A DNA stretch of 64,000 bases from NCBI RefSeq assembly GCF_011039175.1, contig NZ_JAAKEN010000017.1, positions 1 through 64,000 of the forward strand, in the 5' to 3' direction. The translations under genes and the position numbers were made by a program. The notes beneath the pieces are model-generated. The model searched no databases. It was not told the origin of the DNA and saw only the letters and a program-made list of their open reading frames with translations. Below are positions 19,325-28,292 of the stretch, one piece after another; position 1 is the stretch's first letter, and each line of letters begins with the position of its first letter. This DNA comes from Slackia sp. ZJ119. GTDB lineage: Bacteria > Actinomycetota > Coriobacteriia > Coriobacteriales > Eggerthellaceae.

Positions 19325-20446
19325 TCAGCGTGCGTCGGCGCCCGCGGCCGGGGCGGCGGGGCGGCGGCCGGTGAGCACGCGGGGGCGGCCCGCCAGGTCG
19401 CACGTGATGCGGACGTCGGAAAAGCCCAGGTCGCACGCGATGTTTGCGGCGGCGTCGAGGCAGGTTTCGTGCAGCTCGAGCGCAAAGCCCGCGCCGGGGC
19501 GCAGCGCTCGGGCCGCCCACGGCAGAATACGCCGGACGAAGTCGTTGCCGTCGGCGCCGCCGTCGAGCGCAAGCGCCGGCTCGAAGTCGCGCACCTCAGG
19601 CGCAAGGCCCGCCACCACGGCGGTCGGCACGTAGGGCGGGTTGGACACCACCAGGTCGAACGTGCCCATAAGCCGGTCGGGGATCTTCTCGCCCAGATCG
19701 CAGCAGAGCACGCCCACGCGCCCTTCCAGCCCCAGCGCCGCCACGTTCTCCTGGGCAAGCGACACCGCCGCCGGCGAAAGGTCGGTCGCGACGACGCTCG
19801 CCTTGGGGTGCTCGAACGCAAGCGAGCAGGCGATGCAGCCCGACCCCGTGCACAAGTCGGCCACGCGAAGCGGCGGCGCGGACGAAGCGGCGTTGGCATC
19901 CGCGTCAGCGTCGGCAACGCCTGCGGCTCCGGCGTCGACGGCGGCCGCGGCGGGCGTCCCTGCGTCCAAGGCGGCCGGCGCTTCGCCTGCGCGGGCAGGC
20001 GCGTCGTCGCCCAGATCGCGCGAGGGCAGCGCCTCTTCGGCCGGCCTTGCCTCTTCGGCCGCCTCTTGCGGCTCCGGATCGACCCAGCGCGGACGCTCGG
20101 GGACGGGCAAAAGCGCCAACGCCTCGCTCACGAGCACTTCGGTCTCCGGCCGCGGAATGAGCACGCCGGGGCGCACCTTCACCGTGATGTGCCGAAAGCC
20201 CACCTCGCCGGTGATGTATTGCAACGGCTCGCCCGCGCCGCGGCGCTGCACGAAGTCGCGCAGCCGGTCGCGCTCGTCGCCGGTCAGCGGACGGTCGAAG
20301 CTCACGTACAGCTGGATGCGCGACAGCTCGCACGCTTCCGAAAGCAGCCATTCCGCCGACAAGCGCGGGTTTTCGTCGCCTTTGCGCTCAAGGTAGCCGA
20401 CCGTCCAGTCAAGCGCCGCCTTGACGGTCCACACATCTGCGCTCAC
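19325..20446 (-). CDS. prmC: release-factor glutamine methyltransferase PrmC
   Basis: This 373-residue enzyme methylates the Gln of the GGQ motif of RF1 and RF2 using S-adenosylmethionine. The N-terminal helical domain ends with the conserved IPRPETEVLV (about 97-106). The SAM-binding domain has VADLCTGSGCIA (about 195-206) and the catalytic NPPY (269-272). Between them lies a 78-residue Ala/Glu/Asp/Pro-rich insertion (about 115-192) not found in typical PrmC, which makes the protein almost 100 residues longer than usual. It begins with GTG and follows prfA by about 70 bases, the common prfA-prmC order. Confidence 0.92.
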   Translation of the reverse strand: MSADVWTVKAALDWTVGYLERKGDENPRLSAEWLLSEACELSRIQLYVSFDRPLTGDERDRLRDFVQRRGAGEPLQYITGEVGFRHITVKVRPGVLIPRPETEVLVSEALALLPVPERPRWVDPEPQEAAEEARPAEEALPSRDLGDDAPARAGEAPAALDAGTPAAAAVDAGAAGVADADADANAASSAPPLRVADLCTGSGCIACSLAFEHPKASVVATDLSPAAVSLAQENVAALGLEGRVGVLCCDLGEKIPDRLMGTFDLVVSNPPYVPTAVVAGLAPEVRDFEPALALDGGADGNDFVRRILPWAARALRPGAGFALELHETCLDAAANIACDLGFSDVRITCDLAGRPRVLTGRRPAAPAAGADAR

Positions 20447-20515
20447 GAGCGGTTTTCCTCTTCAAAGTCAACGGGATAAGAACCGATTTTCAGCGCGGGC
20501 TTGTCGAGCGACACG

Positions 20516-21598
20516 CTACACCGCCGCTTCGAGCTTTTGGGCGCGGTCGGCCGCCTGCAAGGCGGTGATCAGCTCGGACAGCCCCGCGCCGCCGGCGCCG
20601 AGCAGCACGCCGTTGTACGTGCCGTTGTAGCCGATGCGGTGGTCGGTCACGCGGTCCTGCGGGCCGTTGTAGGTGCGGATCTTCTCGGCGCGGTCGCCGC
20701 TGCCGATCTGGGCCAAGCGCTCGGCGCCTTCGGCGGCCTGCTGCTCGGCGAGCATCTTCTCGTACAGGCGGGCGCGCAGAACCGCCATGGCCGCGATCTT
20801 GTTCTGCAGCTGGGACTTCTGGTCTTGGGACTGGACCACCAGCCCCGTGGGCAGATGCGTGATGCGCACGGCCGAGTCAGTGGTGTTGACGCACTGGCCG
20901 CCCGGGCCGCCGGCGCGGTACACGTCGATGCGCAGGTCGCTCTCGTTGATCTCCACTTCCACCTCGTCGGCCTCCGGCAGCACCGCGACGGTGGCCGTGG
21001 ACGTGTGGATGCGGCCCTGGCTTTCGGTCTTCGGGACGCGCTGCACGCGATGGACGCCCGACTCGAACTTCATGACCGAATAGACGCTGTCGCCTTTCAC
21101 CTTGAACTGGATTTCCTTGTAGCCGCCGGCTTCCGAAGGCGACACGTCCATGGTTTCGAGCTTCCAACCCTGGTCGCTTGCGAACCGCTCGTACATGCGG
21201 TAGAGGTCGCCCGCGAAAATGGCCGCCTCGTCGCCGCCGGCCGCCGCGCGGATCTCCACGATGATGTCCTTCTCGTCGGCCGGGTCGGCCGGGATGAGCA
21301 TGAACTTGATGTCTTCTTCCAGGCCGGGAAGGCGCTCTTCGATGCCGGCGATCTCTTCCTGGGCGAACTCCTTCATGTCGGGGTCGGACAGCATTTCCTT
21401 TGCCGCCACCAGGTCGTCTGCCGCCTGGACGTATTCCTGAGCCTTGTGCACGAGCGGGCCTTGGTTGGCGTATTCCTTCGCCAGCCGGTTGTATTCTTTT
21501 TGGTTGGCAAGCACGTCCGGATCGCCCATCTTGGCTTGCAGCTCTTCGTAGGCCTCGATGATTTTCACCAGTTTGTCGCGCATGTCCATATCTGCCAT
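20516..21598 (-). CDS. prfA: peptide chain release factor 1
   Basis: This 360-residue class I release factor recognises UAA and UAG. The recognition tripeptide is PKT in [14 protein letters not shown], fitting the PxT of RF1, and the GGQ loop is [16 protein letters not shown]. The start is placed at the ATG at 21598; the in-frame ATG six codons upstream overlaps the GGAGG that serves this start. prmC follows and modifies its GGQ glutamine. A good promoter lies about 90 bases upstream. Confidence 0.95.
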   Translation of the reverse strand: MADMDMRDKLVKIIEAYEELQAKMGDPDVLANQKEYNRLAKEYANQGPLVHKAQEYVQAADDLVAAKEMLSDPDMKEFAQEEIAGIEERLPGLEEDIKFMLIPADPADEKDIIVEIRAAAGGDEAAIFAGDLYRMYERFASDQGWKLETMDVSPSEAGGYKEIQFKVKGDSVYSVMKFESGVHRVQRVPKTESQGRIHTSTATVAVLPEADEVEVEINESDLRIDVYRAGGPGGQCVNTTDSAVRITHLPTGLVVQSQDQKSQLQNKIAAMAVLRARLYEKMLAEQQAAEGAERLAQIGSGDRAEKIRTYNGPQDRVTDHRIGYNGTYNGVLLGAGGAGLSELITALQAADRAQKLEAAV

Positions 21599-21685
21599 AG
21601 TCGCCTTGTCCTCCATCGCCGCCGACGCGGCCGCGTTCGTCTCGGCGCCTGCGAGGCGCCGTCAGTAGCATGTTGAAACTGATTC

Positions 21686-21714
21686 ATGATAGCAGAGATG
21701 GAAGCGGTGTCCAA
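21686..21714 (-). promoter_or_regulatory. prfA: prfA promoter
   Basis: On the minus strand TTGGAC (21709-21714) and TATCAT (21686-21691) are 17 bases apart, and TGC precedes the -10 to make it an extended -10. The predicted transcript start is near 21679, leaving an 80-base leader. Confidence 0.6.
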
Positions 21715-21791
21715 CAGCCGTTCAGGGCAGCCCGCACAACCGACACGCCCGCCGCGCCTGAGCAAAGCTGATGGAATTGATCAGCGTTTCC

Positions 21792-22754
21792 CTACAGCGT
21801 CAAGAACTCCGCCGCCGATTCGGCCGCGACCGACCCGTCGGCCACCGCCGTGGTGATCTGCCGCAGCGCCTTCGTGCGCACGTCTCCGGCGGCGAACACG
21901 CCCGCGGCGCTCGTCTTGCCGGTTTCGTCGGCCTTCACGTATCCGCCCTCCAGCTCGAGCGCACCCTGCAAAAACTCGACGTTGGGCTCGTTGCCGACGG
22001 CCACGAACACGCCTTCGCACGGCAGCTTTTGCGTCGAATGTTCCGCCGTGTTCTCCACCTCGATCCCCGCCAGCTTCCCGCTGTCAGCAAACAAGCGCCT
22101 GACCTGGGTGTTCCAAAGTATCTCGACGTTGTCTATCCCTTCGAGGCGCTTGTTGTAGACCGCCGTGGCGCGAAGGCGGTCGCGCCGGTGGACGAGGTAG
22201 ACCTTCTCGCACAAACGGGCCAAAAAGATGGCGTCGGCCACCGCCGTGTTGCCGCCGCCCACCACGGCGACCGTCTTGCCGCGGAAGAAGTTGCCGTCGC
22301 AGGTGGCGCAGTACGACACGCCCTTGCCGGCCAGCTCGTCTTCAAGCGGAACGCCCAGCTTGCGGGGCCGCGCCCCGGTCGCAACGATGATGCAAGACGC
22401 CTCGTAGCTGCCGAACGCCGTGTCGATCCTCTTCGGCGTCGACGTGACGTCGACGGCCACCACCTCTTCGTTTATGGTCTTCGCGCCGAAGTTGTCGGCC
22501 TGCTGCTTCATGGCGAAGGCCAGGTCGAAGCCGGACGTGCCGTCGGGAAAACCGGGGTAGTTCTCCACGTGCTCGGTCGTTGCCAACTGCCCGCCCGGCG
22601 CGATGCGCTCGAACATGACGGCGTCGAAGCCCGCACGCTCCACGTACAAAGCCGCCGTCATGCCGGCAGGGCCGGCCCCGATGACGGCCACGTCGATGAC
22701 GTCGGTGCAGGCCTTGGACGCCTGCGATTCGGGAATATGGTTTTTGCTTTCCAT
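21792..22754 (-). CDS. trxB: thioredoxin-disulfide reductase
   Basis: This 320-residue flavoprotein reduces thioredoxin with NADPH. It shows the FAD-binding GAGPAGMTAAL near residue 26, the redox-active CATC, the NADPH-binding VVGGGNTAVADA, and the second FAD motif GVFAAGDVRTK. The N-terminus has a 17-residue polar lead before the first beta strand. It lies 113 bases downstream of trxA in the same direction, so the pair forms a thioredoxin system. Confidence 0.95.
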   Translation of the reverse strand: MESKNHIPESQASKACTDVIDVAVIGAGPAGMTAALYVERAGFDAVMFERIAPGGQLATTEHVENYPGFPDGTSGFDLAFAMKQQADNFGAKTINEEVVAVDVTSTPKRIDTAFGSYEASCIIVATGARPRKLGVPLEDELAGKGVSYCATCDGNFFRGKTVAVVGGGNTAVADAIFLARLCEKVYLVHRRDRLRATAVYNKRLEGIDNVEILWNTQVRRLFADSGKLAGIEVENTAEHSTQKLPCEGVFVAVGNEPNVEFLQGALELEGGYVKADETGKTSAAGVFAAGDVRTKALRQITTAVADGSVAAESAAEFLTL

Positions 22755-22867
22755 GAAAGCCGCCTTTCTGAACAGCCTCTTCGCCAGCCAAAAAGGCCGC
22801 CGATGACGTTCGACGGCCTGAGGGAAACACCGGGTCGCCGCTCGGGCGCACGACCGCGCCGGGGAAG

Positions 22868-23176
22868 CTAGCCCAGCAGGGAAAGCAGGGCCTGCTTGAA
22901 CTGCACGCCGACCACCTGCCTGGCGGGCTGGCCGTCCTCGAACACGACGAGGGTCGGAACGCTCATGACGCCGTAGCGCACGGCGATGTCCTGGCTTTGG
23001 TCGATGTCGACCTTGTACACCTTCGCACGGCCTTCGACCTCGGCCGCAACCTCTTCAAGCGTCGGGGCGATCATCTTGCACGGGCCGCACCACGTGGCGA
23101 AGAAATCGACCAGGACCGGCTGGTCGCTGTCAAGGACCTTGGACTGGAAATCAGCAGACGAAACGATCTCGCTCAT
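22868..23176 (-). CDS. trxA: thioredoxin
   Basis: This 102-residue thioredoxin has the active site WCGPCK and the cis-Pro region VMSVPTLVVF. The ATG at 23176 is chosen because AAGGAGG lies six bases upstream; a longer in-frame start lacks this. It would supply reducing power for ribonucleotide reductase and disulfide repair, recharged by the adjacent TrxB. Confidence 0.95.
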   Translation of the reverse strand: MSEIVSSADFQSKVLDSDQPVLVDFFATWCGPCKMIAPTLEEVAAEVEGRAKVYKVDIDQSQDIAVRYGVMSVPTLVVFEDGQPARQVVGVQFKQALLSLLG

Positions 23177-23272
23177 GAATGCCTCCTTCAGGCTGGGTTG
23201 TCCGGTTTGCACGCTGCACGGCTGGTCCGATTCGGCGGCGTTCCCTGTGCAGCGCGGTTACCATTGTAAAGG

Positions 23273-23278
23273 CTCGCA
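23273..23278 (-). promoter_or_regulatory. trxA: candidate trxA -10 element
   Basis: TACAAT on the minus strand, about 95 bases before the trxA start, has a weak TTCGCC-like -35 about 17 bases upstream. It is the best promoter-like sequence in the 237-base gap between trxA and the channel gene. Confidence 0.35.
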
Positions 23279-23413
23279 GGGCTTGGCGAAACGTGCGATC
23301 CATTCGTTACCGAACAGGAAGGCCCCGATTCGCCGTTCGACACCTTGCCGCCGCGCGACGCGCAGGCGAAAGCCGGCGGCATGCCGCGCGTGCAAGCGCC
23401 CTGCCGGCCGCCC

Positions 23414-24442
23414 TCACGTCGGCGGGGCGTCCGCCTCGTGCGCGTCCGCCACTGCGCCCGGCCGCCCCTCGGCCCCGGCCTCGTCGGACGGCCGCTGCGC
23501 TTCGACCCGCTTCGAGTCCCGCTCTCGCACTTCGGCCTGCTCGGCCTGTTCTGCCTGCCGGCGCTCTTCGCGGCGGCCCGGCCCGTCTTCGTGCAGCAAA
23601 CGCTCGATGCGGCGCTCGCTGGTGTTTTGGAACTCCGCCACGAAACCCGCCGACAGGATGCCGCCGGGAATGGCCACGATGCCCACCGACAGCACCATGA
23701 TGACCGACCCGAGCAAGCGCCCGAGATCCGTGATGGGCGCGATGTCGCCGAAACCGGTGCCCGTGACGGTGGTCACGCTCCAATAGACGCCGGTCAGCAG
23801 GCTGTCGAACACGTCGGGCTGGACGTCGTGCTCCACTTCGTACATGAGCACGCTCGTCACGGCGACGAGCAGCAGCAGCACCATGACGGACGCAACGATC
23901 TCGTGGCGGCGCTTGGAAACGACGCAGGCGATGGTCTCCAGGCCGCGCATGTAGCGCGACACCTTCACAAGCCGCACAAGGCGCACCAGGTCGACGGAGC
24001 GCTTGAGCGCGTCGGTGAGCGGCACGAACCACGAGACGATGTTGGGCAGAAAGGCCAAAAGGTCGATGACGCCCATGAGCGACAAGGCGTAGCGAAGACG
24101 CGCCCGGCCAGGGCTCAAAGAACCGTACAGGAGGTCCGCCGTCCACAGGCGGGCGAGGTATTCCGCGAAGAAGCAGACGGTGGACACGCGGTAGAACCAC
24201 ATGACCAGGCTGGCCGCGAAGGGGTTGGCGCCGTCGTCGATCCACACGAGCACGACGGCGGCGTTCGCCACGATGAGCACGAACAGCCCGACGCCGACCG
24301 CGCGGGCAAGCGGGCAGGCGCGGCGCATGTCCTCGAGCGCGTAGAACGTCTGCCGTTTGAAGGCCGAGGCCTCTTTCAGCCGACGGAGGCGCGAAGGCTC
24401 CTGGCCTTTTTCGTCGAACTCGTCTGTCTGGCTCGCGCCCAC
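23414..24442 (-). CDS. voltage-gated-type cation channel with unusual filter
   Basis: This 342-residue six-helix channel-like protein is related to voltage-gated potassium channels. S1 is near 48-69, and an S4-like Arg/Lys ladder DLVRLVRLVKVSRYMR is at 151-166. The pore helix and filter follow (YWSVTTVTGTGFGDIAP, 220-236), and S6 is near 240-268. The filter reads GTGFG (228-232) where canonical channels have TVGYG. A charged, Glu/Arg/Gln-rich cytoplasmic tail of about 70 residues may be a coiled coil. The start is GTG with GGGAG upstream. It is divergent from a Kef-type antiporter gene. Confidence 0.82.
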   Translation of the reverse strand: MGASQTDEFDEKGQEPSRLRRLKEASAFKRQTFYALEDMRRACPLARAVGVGLFVLIVANAAVVLVWIDDGANPFAASLVMWFYRVSTVCFFAEYLARLWTADLLYGSLSPGRARLRYALSLMGVIDLLAFLPNIVSWFVPLTDALKRSVDLVRLVRLVKVSRYMRGLETIACVVSKRRHEIVASVMVLLLLVAVTSVLMYEVEHDVQPDVFDSLLTGVYWSVTTVTGTGFGDIAPITDLGRLLGSVIMVLSVGIVAIPGGILSAGFVAEFQNTSERRIERLLHEDGPGRREERRQAEQAEQAEVRERDSKRVEAQRPSDEAGAEGRPGAVADAHEADAPPT

Positions 24443-24504
24443 CTCGTCTCCCTGCCTTTCAGTCGACCGCTTTCATCGGCGTTTCCCAAGCCGCCTGCAC
24501 GGCG

Positions 24505-24531
24505 TTGCAAGAGCAGATTACATGGTATCAT
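24505..24531 (+). promoter_or_regulatory. candidate promoter of the antiporter gene
   Basis: TTGCAA (24505-24510) and TATCAT (24526-24531) are 15 bases apart, with TGG directly before the -10 giving an extended element. The leader before the ATG at 24612 would be about 75 bases. Confidence 0.5.
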
Positions 24532-24611
24532 GCCATCATCATCGGAGCGGCGAAACGGGGTCAGAGACGCCCCGAGACGCCGCCGCTTCGCCGTGAGAAA
24601 GCACAACGACC

Positions 24612-26147
24612 ATGACCGTAGACTTCATTTCGCTCGCCGTCATCACGCTGGCGGCGTTCCTCTGCCCGCTGTTCGCCGCCGCCATCCCCGGAAAGCCCAT
24701 CTCGGAAACGGTGTTTTTGCTGATCGTCGGCATGGTGTGCGGCCCGCACGTGCTGGGGCTGGTGAGCCTGAGCGACGCGGTGGATTTGCTGTCGGAGCTG
24801 GGGCTGGCGTTCCTGTTTTTGCTGGCAGGCTACGAGATCGACCCGAAAAGCGTCATCGGACCTGACGGGAAGCGCGGACTTGCCACGTGGTGCGTCAGCA
24901 TCGTCGCCGCGTTCGGCGCCGTGTCGCTGTGGCCGGCGTTTTCGGTGAACAGCATCGACGGCATCGCCGTCGCCATCGCGCTGACGACCACGGCCATCGG
25001 CACGCTGCTGCCCATTTTGGAAGAGCGCGAGATTCTGCCGACGCGCATCGGGCAAGAGGTGGTGTCCTACGGCACGTGGGGCGAGCTGGCGCCGGTGCTG
25101 GCCATGACGCTTCTGCTGTCGACCCGCGCGGAATGGCGGACGATCCTCGTGCTCGTGGTGTTTCTGGCGCTGGCCGTGCTGGTCGCCGTCGTGCCGAAGC
25201 GGGCCCGCGACGCCGGCGGGCGGGTCTTTCGCTTCGTGCAGAACAACGCCGAGACCAACTCGCAGATGCTCGTGCGCACCGTGACCATGCTGCTCGTCGG
25301 GCTGACCGCCCTCGCCGAGATCTTCGACCTGGACATCGTCTTGGGCGCTTTCGCCGCCGGCTTCATCCTGCGCTACGTCATCCCGGAAGGCAGCGAGGCC
25401 ATGGAAGGCAAGCTGCGGGCCATCGGATACGGGTTCTTCATCCCGCTGTTCTTCATCGTGTCCGGCGCGAAGATCGACGTGACGGCCATTGCGGCGAACC
25501 CGGTGCTGCTCGTCGTGTTCATCGCGTTGCTGCTCGTGGTGCGGGCGCTGCCCATCTACCTGTCGCTGACCACGAGCGCCACCACCCGCGACCTGGGCTT
25601 CAACGAGAAGCTGACCATCGCGCTGTACTGCACCACGGCGCTGCCGCTCATCGTGGCGGTGACGACCGTGGCCGTGAACGCCGGGGCGATGACGCAGGCC
25701 ACCTCGTCGGTGCTGGTGGCGGCCGGAGGCATCACCGTGCTGCTCATGCCGCTGCTGGCGTCGCTGACCGTCCGCGCGGCGAACGCCGACCTGACCGGGG
25801 CCGCACGAGAAATCAAGGAAGACCCGCACCGGACGGCCCAGATCTTGCGGCAGCACCGCAAGCTTGAGCTGCAGCGCCACCAGGCCGCCAAGCGGGCGAA
25901 AGCCGAAGGCAGGGCGCACGGCGCCGTGCTGGGTCTGACGGAAGAAGAAATGTTGATGCTGGAAGTCAACGAAAGCGGAGAGCGAACCGAGCGAGAAGAG
26001 CACGGCGCCCGGCCGGTGCGGCACCGGGGCAAGGCAAGGGCGCACGAGGCGAGCGGAGCCGCCAAAGAGGCAGACGGCCCAACGGCGGCCGACGAGCCGG
26101 ACGAGGCCTCCGCAAGCAGCGACGCGAAACCGCCTAAGACGTCCTGA
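24612..26147 (+). CDS. Kef/CPA2-type monovalent cation:proton antiporter
   Basis: This 511-residue protein has about a dozen hydrophobic segments over residues 1-400, ending in a hydrophilic, Ala/Glu-rich tail of about 100 residues. LSELGLAFLFLLAGYEID (about 60-77) and the IVLGAFAAGFIL region match Na+/H+ exchanger (CPA2) membrane domains. Such proteins exchange Na+ or K+ for protons. There is no recognisable C-terminal RCK/TrkA-N domain, unlike Escherichia coli KefB/C. A cation-channel gene is transcribed divergently, so the pair may balance monovalent cations. The ion specificity cannot be read from the sequence. Confidence 0.85.
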   Translation: MTVDFISLAVITLAAFLCPLFAAAIPGKPISETVFLLIVGMVCGPHVLGLVSLSDAVDLLSELGLAFLFLLAGYEIDPKSVIGPDGKRGLATWCVSIVAAFGAVSLWPAFSVNSIDGIAVAIALTTTAIGTLLPILEEREILPTRIGQEVVSYGTWGELAPVLAMTLLLSTRAEWRTILVLVVFLALAVLVAVVPKRARDAGGRVFRFVQNNAETNSQMLVRTVTMLLVGLTALAEIFDLDIVLGAFAAGFILRYVIPEGSEAMEGKLRAIGYGFFIPLFFIVSGAKIDVTAIAANPVLLVVFIALLLVVRALPIYLSLTTSATTRDLGFNEKLTIALYCTTALPLIVAVTTVAVNAGAMTQATSSVLVAAGGITVLLMPLLASLTVRAANADLTGAAREIKEDPHRTAQILRQHRKLELQRHQAAKRAKAEGRAHGAVLGLTEEEMLMLEVNESGERTEREEHGARPVRHRGKARAHEASGAAKEADGPTAADEPDEASASSDAKPPKTS

Positions 26148-26240
26148 TCCGCCTGTCCGCTTCCCCCGAACGCGCGGCAGGAGCGGCAGGAGCCGCAAAG
26201 GACGCGAGGGGTGCCGGGGGCCGCGAGGGCCGGGGGCCGG

Positions 26241-27761
26241 TCAGCCTTCTTTCCGGCCTGCCGCCGCGCCGACCCCTTCCTCTTCCGGGAAGAACACGTC
26301 CAGGCGGGCGCCTTCGTCCTGCTTGCCCGCAAGCGTGCCGACGACCATGAGCACGCCGGCCACCGCGACGCCGATGACGATCTGGTGCAGATCGGCCACC
26401 TTGAAGCCTGCGGCCATGCACGCGCAGTACGCCGCCACGCCGCCGACCATCGACCAAAGGGCGCCGGTCTTGTTCGCACGCTTCCAAAACAGACCGCACG
26501 CCAGCACGAACAGAAACGCCGTCTCAAGCCCGCCGAACGCGAACATGTTGATCTTCCAGATGACGTCGGGCGGCACGACGGCCAGCACGAACACGAGCAC
26601 GCCGATGCCGAGCGTGAACGCCTGGCTCGAAAGCGCCACGGAACGCTCGCGCGGGCGTTTGCCCCGCTTTGCGCACCACGCCAGGCCCATGTCGTTGACG
26701 ATGGCCGACGCCGACGAAATGAGCAGCGAAGACACCGTGGAAATGGACGCCGCAATGGGGCCGACGATGGCGATGCCCGCCACAAACGGCGGCAGCGTCG
26801 ACACGATGGCCTGCGGAATGATGTTGTCCACGCTGCCGCCGTAGGCCGCCAGATCTTCCAGCAGCACGCCGGCCGACAGCACGCCGAGCGAGGTGACGCC
26901 GATCATCATGGCGCCGATGATGACGGTGCCCCAGATCATCGCCTCGTGCAGCGACCGGGTGTCCTTGTACCCCATCGTGCGCACGACCGATTGCGGCAGC
27001 ACGAACGTGAACACGCCCACGAGCAGCCACTGCGTGAAGTAGAGCGACGGCGGCATGGCCCCGCCCGAAAACGGCTCGAGCATCGCCGGGTTGTTCGTCT
27101 TGATGGTCGCCATGATGTTTTCGAACCCGCCGCCGGCGCCAAGAATGCCCGCGCCGAGCACCACCATGCCCACCAGCATCGCAATGCCGCAAAGCGCATC
27201 GGTGACCGCCACGCCGCGAAAGCCGCCGATGGTGGTGAACAGCACCACCGCCGCGCCGAACAGGGCCAGCCCCACCAGATACGAGTAGCCGGTCACGTAT
27301 TCGAACAGCTTCGCCCCGCCCACGAACTGGGCGATCATCGTGGCGACGAAGAACACAACGATGACCAATGCGCTTATATTCGCCAGCGCGTCGGAGCCAT
27401 AGCGGGCGCGAACCACGTCGACCACCGTAACGGCGTCGAGCTTGCGGGAGACGAGCGCCATCTTCTTTCCCATGATGCCGTAAAGCAGAATGAGGGCCGT
27501 GACCTGCACGACCGCCATGTACACCCAGCCAAAGCCGATGGACCACGCCTGGCCCGGACCGCCGACGAACGTGCTGACCGATCCGTACGTGGCAACGGTC
27601 GTCATGGCCAGCACGAACCCGCCAAGCGAGCGGTTGCCGATGAAGTAGCCCTTCACGAAGCTTTGTTCCTCGCGGGCGGTGCGGCGGCGCACGACGACCG
27701 AAACGCCGAGCGCGGCCAACAAGAACGCGACGAGCGGCACCAGGCCGGCAACGTTATTCAT
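26241..27761 (-). CDS. sodium:solute symporter, PanF-like
   Basis: This 506-residue SSS-family transporter has roughly 13 transmembrane segments and family stretches such as GFGWVYMAVVQ and a TIGGFRGVAVTDALCG segment. The small YhdT-family gene immediately upstream overlaps it by eight bases. In enterobacteria yhdT precedes panF, which takes up pantothenate with sodium. That pairing favours a pantothenate or related carboxylate substrate, but SSS specificity is not reliable from sequence alone. The C-terminal tail is short and acidic. Confidence 0.85.
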   Translation of the reverse strand: MNNVAGLVPLVAFLLAALGVSVVVRRRTAREEQSFVKGYFIGNRSLGGFVLAMTTVATYGSVSTFVGGPGQAWSIGFGWVYMAVVQVTALILLYGIMGKKMALVSRKLDAVTVVDVVRARYGSDALANISALVIVVFFVATMIAQFVGGAKLFEYVTGYSYLVGLALFGAAVVLFTTIGGFRGVAVTDALCGIAMLVGMVVLGAGILGAGGGFENIMATIKTNNPAMLEPFSGGAMPPSLYFTQWLLVGVFTFVLPQSVVRTMGYKDTRSLHEAMIWGTVIIGAMMIGVTSLGVLSAGVLLEDLAAYGGSVDNIIPQAIVSTLPPFVAGIAIVGPIAASISTVSSLLISSASAIVNDMGLAWCAKRGKRPRERSVALSSQAFTLGIGVLVFVLAVVPPDVIWKINMFAFGGLETAFLFVLACGLFWKRANKTGALWSMVGGVAAYCACMAAGFKVADLHQIVIGVAVAGVLMVVGTLAGKQDEGARLDVFFPEEEGVGAAAGRKEG

Positions 27762-28038
27762 GGTCGGCCCCCTCTTCGTCGTCCAGGCTGAAGTTCACGA
27801 ACACCTTGTTCGCCAGCACAACGGCCAGCACGATGGCCGCGATCCATGGGCCGAACGTCCCGCCGACGACCCAGATCGGAAGCCCGGCCACCGACACATC
27901 GACCGACGCCAGCCCGATGCCGCCGACAAGCCACACGGCAACGATGACGCCCAGCGCCACGACCGACGCGACCGCCTCGCGGTTCGCCTCGCGCATTTTC
28001 TCCCGATACGTTCTCGGCACGCTTCGCCGCTGTCCCAT
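27754..28038 (-). CDS. YhdT-family (DUF997) small membrane protein
   Basis: This is a 94-residue protein with two hydrophobic segments (about 23-46 and 55-78), a basic N-terminus and an acidic end (SLDDEEGADHE). It matches the DUF997/YhdT type that regularly precedes PanF-like symporters and may assist the transporter. The ATG is preceded by GGGAGG. The gene overlaps the symporter gene by eight bases, so the two are translationally coupled. Confidence 0.8.
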   Translation of the reverse strand: MGQRRSVPRTYREKMREANREAVASVVALGVIVAVWLVGGIGLASVDVSVAGLPIWVVGGTFGPWIAAIVLAVVLANKVFVNFSLDDEEGADHE

Positions 28039-28227
28039 AACGACACCTCCCGTTGTCGATGATTGCGAGGAATTCTAGCAGCCGCCGCGGCGCAACAGGC
28101 GCGAAAGCAGCCAGGCGGCACGCTCCCCACACGTAAAAGGCCTGGTACGGCAAGTGCCTTCGAAACGCACGAGACGCCGCAGCAAGACGCCCTCCCCCCG
28201 CGCCCCCCGCGCCGCCTCCCAAAAGAA

Positions 28228-28252
28228 GAAGGCCCGCACGCGGCGGGCCTTC
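28228..28252 (-). terminator. rho-independent terminator of thrS
   Basis: GAAGGCCCGC (28228-28237) and GCGGGCCTTC (28243-28252) form a 10-bp stem with a five-base loop. On the minus strand it is followed by TTCTTTT. It lies about 40 bases beyond the thrS stop codon. Confidence 0.8.
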
Positions 28253-28292
28253 GGAAACGCAGCTTTCTGGGAAGCGGAACGCTCAGGGTGCG

